64,000 bases of DNA from Bdellovibrionales bacterium (GTDB lineage Bacteria > Bdellovibrionota > Bdellovibrionia > Bdellovibrionales > JAMPXM01), in assembly GCA_016713885.1 (NCBI GenBank), contig JADJOF010000003.1:248001-312000 (forward strand), read 5' to 3'. The position numbers were made by a program, and so were the translations under genes. The notes below the pieces were generated by a model. That model did no database searches. It was not told where the DNA came from and saw only the letters and a program-made list of their open reading frames with translations. Of the stretch, positions 9,611 through 18,601 are shown piece after piece. Every line of letters starts with the position of its first letter. Positions within the stretch are counted from its first letter, which is position 1.

Positions 9611-11644
9611 CTACTCGTAGATCAATTCAAAGCGCCGACTCGTTGACCATTCTGTGTCGCTTGTACGTTTGACTCGCCAGAAGAGCGCTCCCTCGGGAAT
9701 ATCGCCCTCGAGTGTGAACTCATTCTTTTTTGTCTTTGAGTGAATGATGATGTTGACGAAGTCGCGGTCGGTTGCGACCTCAAGCTGGAAGCGCTCTTTG
9801 TTGCGAAGATCACCTTGCCATTTCAAAGCACCGTAGCGTCGCGCAGTGGCGCCACCGACGACGATCGCATCTTCAGCGGGAAGCACCGGTTCCGGTTGGG
9901 GACGAGGGATATTGGCTGGGGCCCGTGGTGCCGTCGGAGCTTTTTGGGCGATGGGCTTTAGCACGGGGCGCGGTGTAACAGTTTGAACGGTGCTTCGCGC
10001 TGACATCGGTTGGCCGAACTCGTTGATCGCTTGGATCGTCCAGTAGAAGATGCCGTCGCTTTGTGGTGCGACTTTTCTCCACAGCGACTTGGTGCGAATG
10101 ACGTGGGTTTGCTCGTCAGGGAATTGTTCGCTTGAACTTAAGCGCAGTTCGTATCCCGGAACGTCGACAGGAAGACTCCAACGCAGTTCATATCCACTTC
10201 GCTCTTGGACGAGCGTAGGTTTGGCGGGTTCGGTCATTGGAGCTGGTAAAAGTGTCGTAAGTCGGGAAACAGCACCGGTTGCGCCAAGGCTGCCGTCGAC
10301 ATCGAGAGCGCGCAGTCTGGCGAACAGAGTTCCGACCGAAAGCGCGGGTGGAAGTAATTCGCCGCGCGAGTCAGGTTTTACTCTTTCGGGATTGGCGAAG
10401 CTTGGATCGCGAGAGAGTTCAAAGATGAATCTGTCAGGCGAGAGATTGTTTTTTGAGCGAATACCACGCAGTTCAGATTCGTGCAGGATCACGTAGCCAT
10501 CGCGAAGGCGGAGCATCTCATTTTCATTCAGCATCACGCGCCAGCCCTTGGCGAGCATTTCGAGATTTGGGTCGGCAAGGTCGCTGCGCGCTTGTTGCAA
10601 TTCTTTTTCGGTCGGAACGATAAGGTGAAGAGGCAGCCCTCGCACCTCGCGACCGCCCGGATGAATCGAGACGACGCGAGCGAATTGGGCACCGGGAATA
10701 AGGCCGAGTAAATCAATCAATCTGCTCTGGGTCTGGCGGCTCTGGACGAGCGACTCAAAACGTTCAGATGTTGAGAACTCGACGCGATAGCGAATCGCCT
10801 CAGACTCGTCGTCAAAGGTCATGAATCTCCGGCCAAGCGAGCGGAGACCGTGGGGCTCGCTAAAGCGCATGACGCGAAAAACGGAAACGGCGTGGACGAC
10901 GGTGTGACCGCGATCGACGAGGCGAGCGAAGTAGGTGCCTGGCGATCGGTCGGCAAAACTGACAAGGTGTCCTTGCTGCGGAGTCGGCGCCCAGGGCTCA
11001 GTCATGACAATGGATTGAAAGCCGCTGTCAGTTGCAAGTTCAAGAAAGGTGTCGGGTGCCGTGACCGAGTGCTCGGTTTGAAACTGAACGCTTGCGGCAT
11101 TACTAGTGACAATGTCTGATCCTGGCTTTGGCGATAGGAAAAAACCGTCTGTTCGATATTGCAAACCGTCAAAAAGAATCCATCCCTGGAGCGGGCTTGC
11201 GACAGTTTGGCCAGGCAGGCGAACCACGATGGGTGTTGGGATCGAGCCTGAGCCAGAGATCCATTGCGCTTCACTTCTTGTGATCAGAACGCGTGCCTCT
11301 GGAAGCAATGTGAGGAGCGGGCTTAAGGAGCCGTCGGCAGAAACTGTGACTGGGCCTTGGGTTGCGATGACTTCGGTTCCGCTTCTCACTTTGAGGAGAG
11401 AATGAGCGCCCCAATAGTGAGTGTCTTTTGCGCGCGTATAGAACGGTGTCCATGGTCGACCGGGCGCTTCCACGGTCCAACTTGTTTCGGACTCTTTTTG
11501 GCGTTCAATGAGTCGCACTTTTGTTTCGCGTTCGGTCCAAAGCGAGTAAGTCGGAAAGGCCACGGATGCGAGGCTTAAGATGCCGAGCAGCAGTGCGAAG
11601 AGATTGGGTAGTGTGCGGGTTGTCCCGTTTTTAGTTCGACTCAT
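9611..11644 (-). CDS. Membrane-anchored protein with fibronectin-III-like repeats
   Basis: A 677-residue protein with one N-terminal transmembrane anchor (LFALLLGILSLASVAFPTYSLW) and a long extracytoplasmic part. Several segments have the pattern of fibronectin-III-like strands (Y-x-L-R-W..., FYWTIQAINEFGQPMSA; ALFWRVKRTSDTEWS). A Pro/Ala-rich hinge lies before the last domain. Such proteins are often surface or periplasmic scaffolds. It is divergent from the signalling operon and convergent with the gene before it. Confidence 0.55.
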   Translation of the reverse strand: MSRTKNGTTRTLPNLFALLLGILSLASVAFPTYSLWTERETKVRLIERQKESETSWTVEAPGRPWTPFYTRAKDTHYWGAHSLLKVRSGTEVIATQGPVTVSADGSLSPLLTLLPEARVLITRSEAQWISGSGSIPTPIVVRLPGQTVASPLQGWILFDGLQYRTDGFFLSPKPGSDIVTSNAASVQFQTEHSVTAPDTFLELATDSGFQSIVMTEPWAPTPQQGHLVSFADRSPGTYFARLVDRGHTVVHAVSVFRVMRFSEPHGLRSLGRRFMTFDDESEAIRYRVEFSTSERFESLVQSRQTQSRLIDLLGLIPGAQFARVVSIHPGGREVRGLPLHLIVPTEKELQQARSDLADPNLEMLAKGWRVMLNENEMLRLRDGYVILHESELRGIRSKNNLSPDRFIFELSRDPSFANPERVKPDSRGELLPPALSVGTLFARLRALDVDGSLGATGAVSRLTTLLPAPMTEPAKPTLVQERSGYELRWSLPVDVPGYELRLSSSEQFPDEQTHVIRTKSLWRKVAPQSDGIFYWTIQAINEFGQPMSARSTVQTVTPRPVLKPIAQKAPTAPRAPANIPRPQPEPVLPAEDAIVVGGATARRYGALKWQGDLRNKERFQLEVATDRDFVNIIIHSKTKKNEFTLEGDIPEGALFWRVKRTSDTEWSTSRRFELIYE

Positions 11645-11754
11645 CCATATAGTGTTTCGGATGTCTCGATTCGGGACTTGAGTAACCCAGCTCTGACTTA
11701 GGTCGCGTTGCGCTTTGTGCGGCGCAAGATCAAGCTCAAGGTAGGGGGAGAATC

Positions 11755-12708
11755 ATGAGGACTGCGCTTCGCTGGCTTGGGCTTTTTCTACTTTTGGTTA
11801 CTGTGACTGTGCTCACGTCATTTATGGCGATGATTGTTGTTGGCGAAGATCGTCTCCTTGATCTGAAGGCGGGAAACCAGTGGCTTGTTCGCGATCTTGC
11901 CCAGCAGTTTTCACGTGAGGTGGGGCGTTCTCAGCAGCTCTTGAGTCGGACCGGGACCATGCTCGTGGGAGCGGGTGGAGTAGAAGCCAGTGGCGTTTCG
12001 ACATTTTCGCCTGAGGTTCGCCGTGAGTTTGATCTCGACTCTGGGATGAAGGGGCTTTACCTGTACGATCCCTCGTCTGAGGAGCCTCTCTCGCGTCTTG
12101 AAAAGCCTGGCACGGTGATGAGTGCTGATGCTCGTGGCCTACTGAAGTCCGCTGTCGATCAAGCCGTGCAAGGGACGCAGAGTCTTCGGTCTATTGGCGC
12201 TGGATTGACAGCGATGGCCGTCAGAATGGGAGAGCTGCCTCGCGTTCTGGTTCTGGTATTCGACGGCTCTGCGATGCTGAAGGCCGACGGAGGCCCAAAT
12301 GGAGAGAAGTGGCTGATTCTTTCCGATGATCGCTCAGCGCTGTTTGAAGGCCAAGGAGAAGGCTCGCGTGAGTTCCCGTCGACGGTGGAGGTGGCCGAGA
12401 TCAGTAAGACGGAAAATCCAGCTGGCGAGCGAGCAGAGTGGTCAAGGGAGTGGCAGGCAGCCAATGGTTCCCTGTATCAGATCGATGCGATGCAGACGGG
12501 CTTTTCAGGCGTTTCAGCCGTATCGCTTGTTCCGATCGATCAGGCCTCGCGCTATCTCCCCTTCCTTATGCAGATGAGTACTGGAGTGTCGTTCTTGATG
12601 ACGGTAGTGGTTTTCCTGTTACGTCATATCAAGACCTTGGTCGGCTCAAAATCAAAAGCGGCGGCACGGGTACTAGACCCGACACCTGCCGATAGCGGAT
12701 CAATTTGA
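11755..12708 (+). CDS. Two-helix membrane sensor without an output domain
   Basis: Two transmembrane helices (near residues 7-29 and 273-292) enclose about 240 periplasmic residues. Only about 25 residues follow the second helix, and no HAMP, kinase or cyclase domain is seen. It leads an operon with a CheY-like receiver, an HDOD protein and a PAS histidine kinase, so it probably supplies the sensing part for that set. A lost downstream output domain cannot be excluded. Confidence 0.6.
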   Translation: MRTALRWLGLFLLLVTVTVLTSFMAMIVVGEDRLLDLKAGNQWLVRDLAQQFSREVGRSQQLLSRTGTMLVGAGGVEASGVSTFSPEVRREFDLDSGMKGLYLYDPSSEEPLSRLEKPGTVMSADARGLLKSAVDQAVQGTQSLRSIGAGLTAMAVRMGELPRVLVLVFDGSAMLKADGGPNGEKWLILSDDRSALFEGQGEGSREFPSTVEVAEISKTENPAGERAEWSREWQAANGSLYQIDAMQTGFSGVSAVSLVPIDQASRYLPFLMQMSTGVSFLMTVVVFLLRHIKTLVGSKSKAAARVLDPTPADSGSI

Positions 12709-12783
12709 TTCAAGACCTCAAGCTGTTCAACTTGCTCCCGCTAAACGCCGAAGAAGAGAGGCGTATTAGAGAAGGAGCGGGTC

Positions 12784-13203
12784 ATGTCGGCAGATGTTGC
12801 AAGCGAAGAGTATATTGTAGTCGCGGAGGACTCTCCTCCAAATCGGACCATTCTGGTTTTGCTCTTAAGAAAAATGGGCTTCAAAGTTTTTGAGTGCGAA
12901 GACGGTGACATCGCCTGGAAGGTTCTGCAAGAGAACCAAGATAAGCCGATCGTGGCGGTGATTTCGGACATGATGATGCCGAACATGGATGGGATGGAAC
13001 TTTTGCGTCGCACACGTGCGGATCAAAAGTATGCGTCGTTGCCATTTGTTTTTGTCACGGCCGTGTCAGAGAAAGACTATATTTTTGAAGCGAAGAACCT
13101 GCAGGTCAATGGCTACATCTTGAAACCAGTGACCTACAAGCGAGTGTCGCAGAAAATTCAAGAGCTCTTTCCGAATAAGAAGCTTCCACAACTCGCGGGC
13201 TAA
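12784..13203 (+). CDS. CheY-like single-domain response regulator
   Basis: A receiver domain with acidic pocket E15-D16, phospho-acceptor D62 in SDMMMPNMDG, T92 and K114 in GYILKPV. No output domain follows. AGGAG precedes ATG 12784. Its neighbours, an HDOD protein 12 bases downstream and a histidine kinase, suggest it relays phosphate from that kinase or a related one. Confidence 0.9.
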   Translation: MSADVASEEYIVVAEDSPPNRTILVLLLRKMGFKVFECEDGDIAWKVLQENQDKPIVAVISDMMMPNMDGMELLRRTRADQKYASLPFVFVTAVSEKDYIFEAKNLQVNGYILKPVTYKRVSQKIQELFPNKKLPQLAG

Positions 13204-13215
13204 AGGTTTGATACG

Positions 13216-14115
13216 ATGGGCGCTGCCCCTAAGGTTCCAGTTCGAAAAACAGTGGCAGAGATCGCGGCTAAGCTTGATGAGCTTCCGACTCTTCCATCTG
13301 TTATCTATGAACTGAACCGTGTCATCAACGATCCGATGTCATCAACCAGCGATGTTGAACGCCTCATGGCGAACGATCAGTCGCTCACGACTAAGGTTCT
13401 TAAGCTTGCCAACTCGGCATACTACGCCATTCCCGGCGGTGTGTCGTCACTTCAACGAGCGATTGCCTATATTGGCTATGACACGATCAACCAGCTCGCG
13501 CTCTCGGCGAGTATTATTAAAGCACTGAGCGGTCATAAGAGTGTCTCGTTGGATTTGCCTTCTTTTTGGAAGCACTCACTTGGCGTTGCGATGGCGGCCG
13601 AAGTTATCGCAAAAGAAGTGAAGTATAAAACGCCAAGCGATCTCTTCACCTGTGGCCTTGTGCATGACATGGGAAAAGTTGCGATCTTTATCATCGCTGA
13701 GCCGCAGTTCGGAGAGAGCGTTGCCTACGCAAAAGAACACGGCTTGAGTCTTCTTGAGTCAGAAGAAGCGCTTGGGCTTCCAAAGCACACTCATGTGGGT
13801 TTTGAACTTGCGACAAAGTGGCGACTTCCGTATCAGATTCAAATTTCAATTTCAAATCACCATCAACGAGATCCTGCGCTTCGCGGGGGCCTTTCTCAAG
13901 AAGCCAATCTTGTTGTCGATATTGTCTATTTGGCGAATCTTCTTGTTCACGCCTTGCAGTTTGGCTTTTCGGGCCACCAAAAAGTCCTCGGTCTTCCGCG
14001 CGATGTTCTCGATCGTCTGTCGATTCCGCAGGATCGTCTGAAGGACCTCATTGCCAAAGTGAAAGAGAAGATTCAGAACGCCGAAGGCTTTCTTAAGATC
14101 ATCGGAGACCCATAA
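13216..14115 (+). CDS. HDOD-domain signalling protein
   Basis: Residues from about 18 to 215 form an HDOD domain (LDELPTLPSVIYELNRVIND; LTTKVLKLANSAYY; GLVHDMGKVAIF). HDOD domains resemble HD hydrolases but usually serve as signalling modules, often paired with receivers and kinases. The stop overlaps the kinase start by one base (TAATG), so the two are translationally coupled. Confidence 0.9.
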   Translation: MGAAPKVPVRKTVAEIAAKLDELPTLPSVIYELNRVINDPMSSTSDVERLMANDQSLTTKVLKLANSAYYAIPGGVSSLQRAIAYIGYDTINQLALSASIIKALSGHKSVSLDLPSFWKHSLGVAMAAEVIAKEVKYKTPSDLFTCGLVHDMGKVAIFIIAEPQFGESVAYAKEHGLSLLESEEALGLPKHTHVGFELATKWRLPYQIQISISNHHQRDPALRGGLSQEANLVVDIVYLANLLVHALQFGFSGHQKVLGLPRDVLDRLSIPQDRLKDLIAKVKEKIQNAEGFLKIIGDP

Positions 14116-15299
14116 TGGCAATCGCATTACTCGAGCTCTTCAAGGGCTTTGTTGATCACTCTGTCGTCGGCATGGTGGCCTTTGACTCAAGCTGTACTTC
14201 CGTTTTTGCGAACTCGCGTGCGATGGAAATTTTGGAATTCAAAGACACCAAAGGTGTCAGCTGCGAGAGCCTGTTTCCAGATCCCAACAGGACTGGTGCG
14301 TATACACTTCTCAGCCGAGACTTGATTGGTCGCGATGGCATGACCTCAGAAGTGATGATGAAGAAGGTTAATGGGCATTACTTCTTGGCTTCACTTGGAG
14401 TGAAGCATGTGACTTTAGAAGGCCAGACCTATGTGCTCCTCACATTTCAAGATGTGACGATTGAAAAAAAGCTCTCTCGCGACCTTCAAGCGAAACAAGA
14501 AGAGATCGAGCGCGCCTACGGTGAGCTTCTCGAGCAGAACCGTCAGCTCAAAGAGCTTGATCACGCAAAAGACAAATTCATTGCTTTGACGACTCATGAA
14601 CTTCGAACGCCGCTTTCGGCGATTATGGCGACAGCCGAGGTTCTTGAACTCAAACTCTATGAATCTGAAGAGCAAAAAGAAGAATTCATTAAAACAATCA
14701 GCGAACAGGGTCGGCACTTAATGGACCTTGTAAACGACGTTCTTGATTTTGCTAAAATTCGGGCCGGCAAAATGGACTTTTATGTTGAATCCATTGAGCT
14801 TAAGCCGTTGGTGACGAAGCTCTTTAACAACTTCACGCACATGGCCGAGCAGGCCAATGTGACGATGAAGGTCGATGTTGAGAATGGACCGACGCACGCT
14901 TGGGTCGATCTGCTTCGCCTTAAAGAAGTCGTCAACAACTGCGTTTCAAACGCCATCAAGTACAATCGCAATGGCGGAACAGTAACGTTGAGATTGACCA
15001 CTCACGAGCGTTTTGCGCGATTGATGGTCAAAGACACCGGCGTTGGTATTCCTGCCGATAAAATCAGTTCTGTGTTTAATGAGTTTGAAACTGTCGGTCA
15101 CGTTTCAAAGCATCACAAGGGCACAGGCCTTGGTATGCCGATCTCAAAGCGATTGATGGAGTCGATGGGCGGCGGGCTCTCGCTTAAGAGTGAATCCGGT
15201 GTCGGTAGCGAATTCTACGTCGATATCCCGCTCGATAAAGTTTTAGAAGAAAACATGTATCGCTCGCGCCCTGATATGGAAGCCGATCTCGCGGCTTGA
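14115..15299 (+). CDS. PAS-domain sensor histidine kinase
   Basis: No transmembrane segment is present, so the kinase is cytoplasmic. Residues 1-115 are PAS-like, followed by a coiled coil (about 118-150), the phospho-acceptor region with H161 in TTHELRTPLSAI, and a HATPase domain with N-box (EVVNNCVSNAIKYN), G1 (KDTGVGIP) and G2 (GTGLGMPISK). Its likely partner is the CheY-like protein upstream. The trailing 20 residues are charged and unassigned. Confidence 0.9.
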   Translation: MAIALLELFKGFVDHSVVGMVAFDSSCTSVFANSRAMEILEFKDTKGVSCESLFPDPNRTGAYTLLSRDLIGRDGMTSEVMMKKVNGHYFLASLGVKHVTLEGQTYVLLTFQDVTIEKKLSRDLQAKQEEIERAYGELLEQNRQLKELDHAKDKFIALTTHELRTPLSAIMATAEVLELKLYESEEQKEEFIKTISEQGRHLMDLVNDVLDFAKIRAGKMDFYVESIELKPLVTKLFNNFTHMAEQANVTMKVDVENGPTHAWVDLLRLKEVVNNCVSNAIKYNRNGGTVTLRLTTHERFARLMVKDTGVGIPADKISSVFNEFETVGHVSKHHKGTGLGMPISKRLMESMGGGLSLKSESGVGSEFYVDIPLDKVLEENMYRSRPDMEADLAA

Positions 15300-15387
15300 T
15301 GTTGGTTCAGTAGCACAGAAAACGTCAACCTTAGGTCGCTACTGAAAGAGGATATCAATCGAAGTGATTTAGTTAGAGGGGGCGAGT

Positions 15388-17985
15388 ATGACAAACTTAG
15401 TCTCCGGAGAGTCCGATAAGTTTCAGCGTCGTCGCTGGTTCTACGCTGCGAAATTGAAAAAATTTAAATTGAAATCTCGGATTATAGTTTGGGCGGCTCT
15501 GATCGTTTCTGCTTGGGCTTCGCAGGGCTTAGCTCAAAAAAAGATAGATCCGCCGGAACATGTGATTTGGAGAGGGCATGCTCCAGAGATGGAGCCAATG
15601 CCAAGGCCAAGGTCTCCGGCAATCGTCCGATCTAAACTCAAGGCGGATGATTTAGTTGGCAGTGGGCCGATGTGTCAGGCAGCAAAATACAGTGATCCCG
15701 AGATTAGGGACTGTGACTTGAGAAAAAGCTCACTTGAGCCATTGCGCAATTTGCAGGTTGGACTGATGCAGAATGAAGGTGCGAGGTTCGCACAAGATCT
15801 TAGGCGTGACTATTTTTCTAATGTCAGATCATCTCTTTTGTCCCAGTATGCGGCGGCGGCCTGGCTTGGCAGAGGAAATCCACTGAATGAGAAAAACAAC
15901 GGACTTCTGACGAGAAGTATTGAGGCGGCATCACGGAAATGTACCGGCGAAAGTGCAGCACCATTTAGTGAGATAACACATGAGATAGAACGAATTGATC
16001 CACTGGCAGAGTTGGGATTAAAAAAAGTCCCTCAAGATCATATCGATAGGTCGCGCAATTTTGTATTGAAGAGGATGCTTATCGCATGGGTTGAGGTCAA
16101 TCGAATTGAAAGATTTCTTAGCGATCGACCGATAAGCAAAGAGGAGAAGCAGAGCCTGCGAAATCGATTGCGCAGAATCCGGGAAACCTATCCCCTTGTT
16201 GCGGGCTCGAATGAGGGCTATTCGCTCAGGCAGCTCGCTGAGGTTTACTACGGGCAAGTCTTCAATCAAGACTCTACAGCCTCACATCCGCAGATTGATC
16301 AGATTTTGTTTCCTGATGAGCAAAATTCATATTCTTCGATTGTGCCGGGTACGCAAACTCGTCAAGGCAATGAGGCGATGGTCAATCTCATATTGCAGAA
16401 TCCACTTCATCCGAAAGTAGAGGCGGAGATGCAATCACTCATGGCGAGCTCGATTTCAAAAAGTTTTGATAGCGTTGGCGCCCTTTGCGAATTGAACCCG
16501 TGTCAGACAATGCAGCTTGATCTTGAGGCAACGGCGAGGAAGTTGAATCAGCTTCCTAGCGGGAAGAGGGAGATTGCGTCCAGAGCGGCCTGTTCTTGCA
16601 GCCTGATGACACCAACTGAGTATGTTGCGTCAGGGAAACAACTGTTAATGGTTGGTGGCGCAATTGGTGGACTTGTATTGTGCCCATTCACCTTTGGTAT
16701 TGGATGTTACGGGTCAGCGGTGGCCGGTGCAGCACTGGCTCTTTCGTCTGCGGCGAACACATATGGAGCCATAAAAGACCATAGTCAAATAGAGCCCCTT
16801 GTCAGAACAGTCATGTCTCTTCCAGGTCTTTCTGAAGATGAAAAAAGGAAGATATTAATGGATGACAATGAGATCACGGGACGGGTCTTGGGTGGGGTTG
16901 CGGGCACCTTGATTGGTGGAGTTCCGGGTCCGGCATTGGTTAAGCGAGGGACAAAGGTTCTAACAGACCCTGAGGCATTTCGGCCCATCGCCAAGGCAAC
17001 TGTCACTGGTGAGAAGTTGTTGCAGTCCTCTTCAAAACAGATTGATGAGCTAGCAAAGTCAGGTGCGACCTTCGAGCGCGCGTCGGGTGACAAGATGACC
17101 TATTTAGAGGGTGGGGTTAAATATAATTGGGACACGGTGAAGTACGCATCGACGGAAAGTAGCTATGGAGAACTACTTGTCATCAAATCATTGCCTAAGC
17201 CTGCGCTCAAAGGTTCATTGAATACAAATGCACTCAGTCACCCGCAAATGGCAGACTACCTAAAAAAGATGGACGAACTTGGTCTCAATCTGGTGGTTGA
17301 CACAAGTCTTCGTGAAATTAATGTCGGAGCTTACTATTGGGCGAAAACCCGAGTGATCGCTCTCCGGCCAGAATCAACGTGGCAGACATTTTTACACGAG
17401 TTCCAACATGCGCAATTTGACGCATTTATTCTCCCCAGGATTAAGGCGTTAAGAGAGGCAGTCCAGGTGGAGGGAAAGTCTCTTCGAGATGTTTTGCCAA
17501 GTAAGCTTATTGCTGAGTACGGAGAGAAAGAAGTCGGTCGCCTCGAAAAGTTACTAAGAAATGGAAATGCTAACACTGGAATTGCCGAAACAATGTCAAC
17601 GGCTAGAGAGCTCGATGCACTAGGGTGGAGGCAGTTTCTTCCTGGTCCGGCACAAGGACCCCGAATCTACGGCGCTAAGCATAGAGTCGACTCGTTAGAG
17701 CAGATCAAGGCGGCAGGTCTTGATCTGACAGAAAGTCAATCGAGAGAGGTTCTAAAAGGTCGTGCGGTTGTCGTTTTGTCTCATGGCTATAATTATCTAG
17801 CAGGATTTGGAGGTCTCGCCGCCGTTCCGTATGTTGTGGTTAAATCTGCACCAGATGTGGTTGAGATAATTCGTGACGTAAGGATGATCTACAATTCGAA
17901 AACTGGAGATGTAATTGTTCAGACGCCAGATGGAAAAATAATTAGAACCAGCTATGAAAAATCGGCCGTTTTAACTGATAGATAA
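15388..17985 (+). CDS. Large exported protein with a zincin (HEFQH) motif
   Basis: 865 residues starting at ATG 15388 behind AGAGGGGG. A basic n-region of about 30 residues precedes the hydrophobic signal segment (IIVWAALIVSAWASQGLAQ). A glycine-rich hydrophobic hairpin lies near residues 420-455, with nearby cysteine pairs. HEFQH at residues 670-674 matches the HExxH zinc site, and Glu in NTGIAETMSTAREL could be the third ligand. Otherwise the family is not recognised. Codon use differs from the neighbours, with many AGA, AGG and ATA codons, which suggests acquisition. A secreted metallopeptidase or toxin is inferred, not shown. Confidence 0.6.
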   Translation: MTNLVSGESDKFQRRRWFYAAKLKKFKLKSRIIVWAALIVSAWASQGLAQKKIDPPEHVIWRGHAPEMEPMPRPRSPAIVRSKLKADDLVGSGPMCQAAKYSDPEIRDCDLRKSSLEPLRNLQVGLMQNEGARFAQDLRRDYFSNVRSSLLSQYAAAAWLGRGNPLNEKNNGLLTRSIEAASRKCTGESAAPFSEITHEIERIDPLAELGLKKVPQDHIDRSRNFVLKRMLIAWVEVNRIERFLSDRPISKEEKQSLRNRLRRIRETYPLVAGSNEGYSLRQLAEVYYGQVFNQDSTASHPQIDQILFPDEQNSYSSIVPGTQTRQGNEAMVNLILQNPLHPKVEAEMQSLMASSISKSFDSVGALCELNPCQTMQLDLEATARKLNQLPSGKREIASRAACSCSLMTPTEYVASGKQLLMVGGAIGGLVLCPFTFGIGCYGSAVAGAALALSSAANTYGAIKDHSQIEPLVRTVMSLPGLSEDEKRKILMDDNEITGRVLGGVAGTLIGGVPGPALVKRGTKVLTDPEAFRPIAKATVTGEKLLQSSSKQIDELAKSGATFERASGDKMTYLEGGVKYNWDTVKYASTESSYGELLVIKSLPKPALKGSLNTNALSHPQMADYLKKMDELGLNLVVDTSLREINVGAYYWAKTRVIALRPESTWQTFLHEFQHAQFDAFILPRIKALREAVQVEGKSLRDVLPSKLIAEYGEKEVGRLEKLLRNGNANTGIAETMSTARELDALGWRQFLPGPAQGPRIYGAKHRVDSLEQIKAAGLDLTESQSREVLKGRAVVVLSHGYNYLAGFGGLAAVPYVVVKSAPDVVEIIRDVRMIYNSKTGDVIVQTPDGKIIRTSYEKSAVLTDR

Positions 17986-18018
17986 TATTTTATGGTTTGT
18001 GATGGCCAGTGCCAGCGG

Positions 18019-18576
18019 CTACTTCTTCCGAAGGCGAGCGAGCTTACGATCTGCAGTTTTAACTTTTTTTGCTGAAGTCTTGGCGAATGCCGAAAGCTTC
18101 TTTCGAAGCTTCTCTGCGAGAGCATCACCACTTTGCGCAAGAATGCGAGTGGCCAAGAGGCCCGCGTTTCGCGAGTTATCGATTCCAACAGTCGCGACCG
18201 GAACACCTTTTGGCATTTGCACAATCGAGAGAAACGCGTCGATTCCATCCATAGCGGTGATATTCACAGGTACGCCGATCACAGGGAGGACGGTTGCTGA
18301 GGCGATCATTCCTGGTAGGTGAGCCGCACCACCGGCGCCGGCGATGATCACGCGGAGACCTCGATCGGAGGCCGATGTCGCATAGTCGAGCATGGCCTGG
18401 GGCGTACGGTGGGCCGAGATCACACGGACCTCGTGAGCAATGCCGAATTCTTTTAAGACCTCGTGGGCTCCGACCATGACTGGCCAATCGCTATCGCTTC
18501 CCATGACGATGCCAATGAATGGTCCTCGATTTTGTGCGGGTTTCGCCTTGGCTTTAGCTGTCACTTTGGCTTTCAT
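18019..18576 (-). CDS. purE: N5-carboxyaminoimidazole ribonucleotide mutase
   Basis: PurE converts N5-CAIR to CAIR in purine synthesis. The substrate site GIVMGSDSDWPVM, VISAHRTP with the catalytic His, and GAGGAAHLPGM are all present. ATG 18576 has GAGGAG seven bases upstream. A lysine/alanine-rich N-terminal extension and a basic C-terminal tail are additions to the usual core of about 160 residues. It is followed on the same strand by nothing within 30 bases and is paired with purK upstream. Confidence 0.95.
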   Translation of the reverse strand: MKAKVTAKAKAKPAQNRGPFIGIVMGSDSDWPVMVGAHEVLKEFGIAHEVRVISAHRTPQAMLDYATSASDRGLRVIIAGAGGAAHLPGMIASATVLPVIGVPVNITAMDGIDAFLSIVQMPKGVPVATVGIDNSRNAGLLATRILAQSGDALAEKLRKKLSAFAKTSAKKVKTADRKLARLRKK

Positions 18577-18601
18577 GTGAGGTCTCCTCGTCGTCTTCAA
18601 T

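Noticed and set aside
12705..12893. A short open frame after the sensor gene (TTG start)
   Set aside because: It overlaps the CheY gene, has no ribosome-binding site and turns into out-of-frame receiver sequence.
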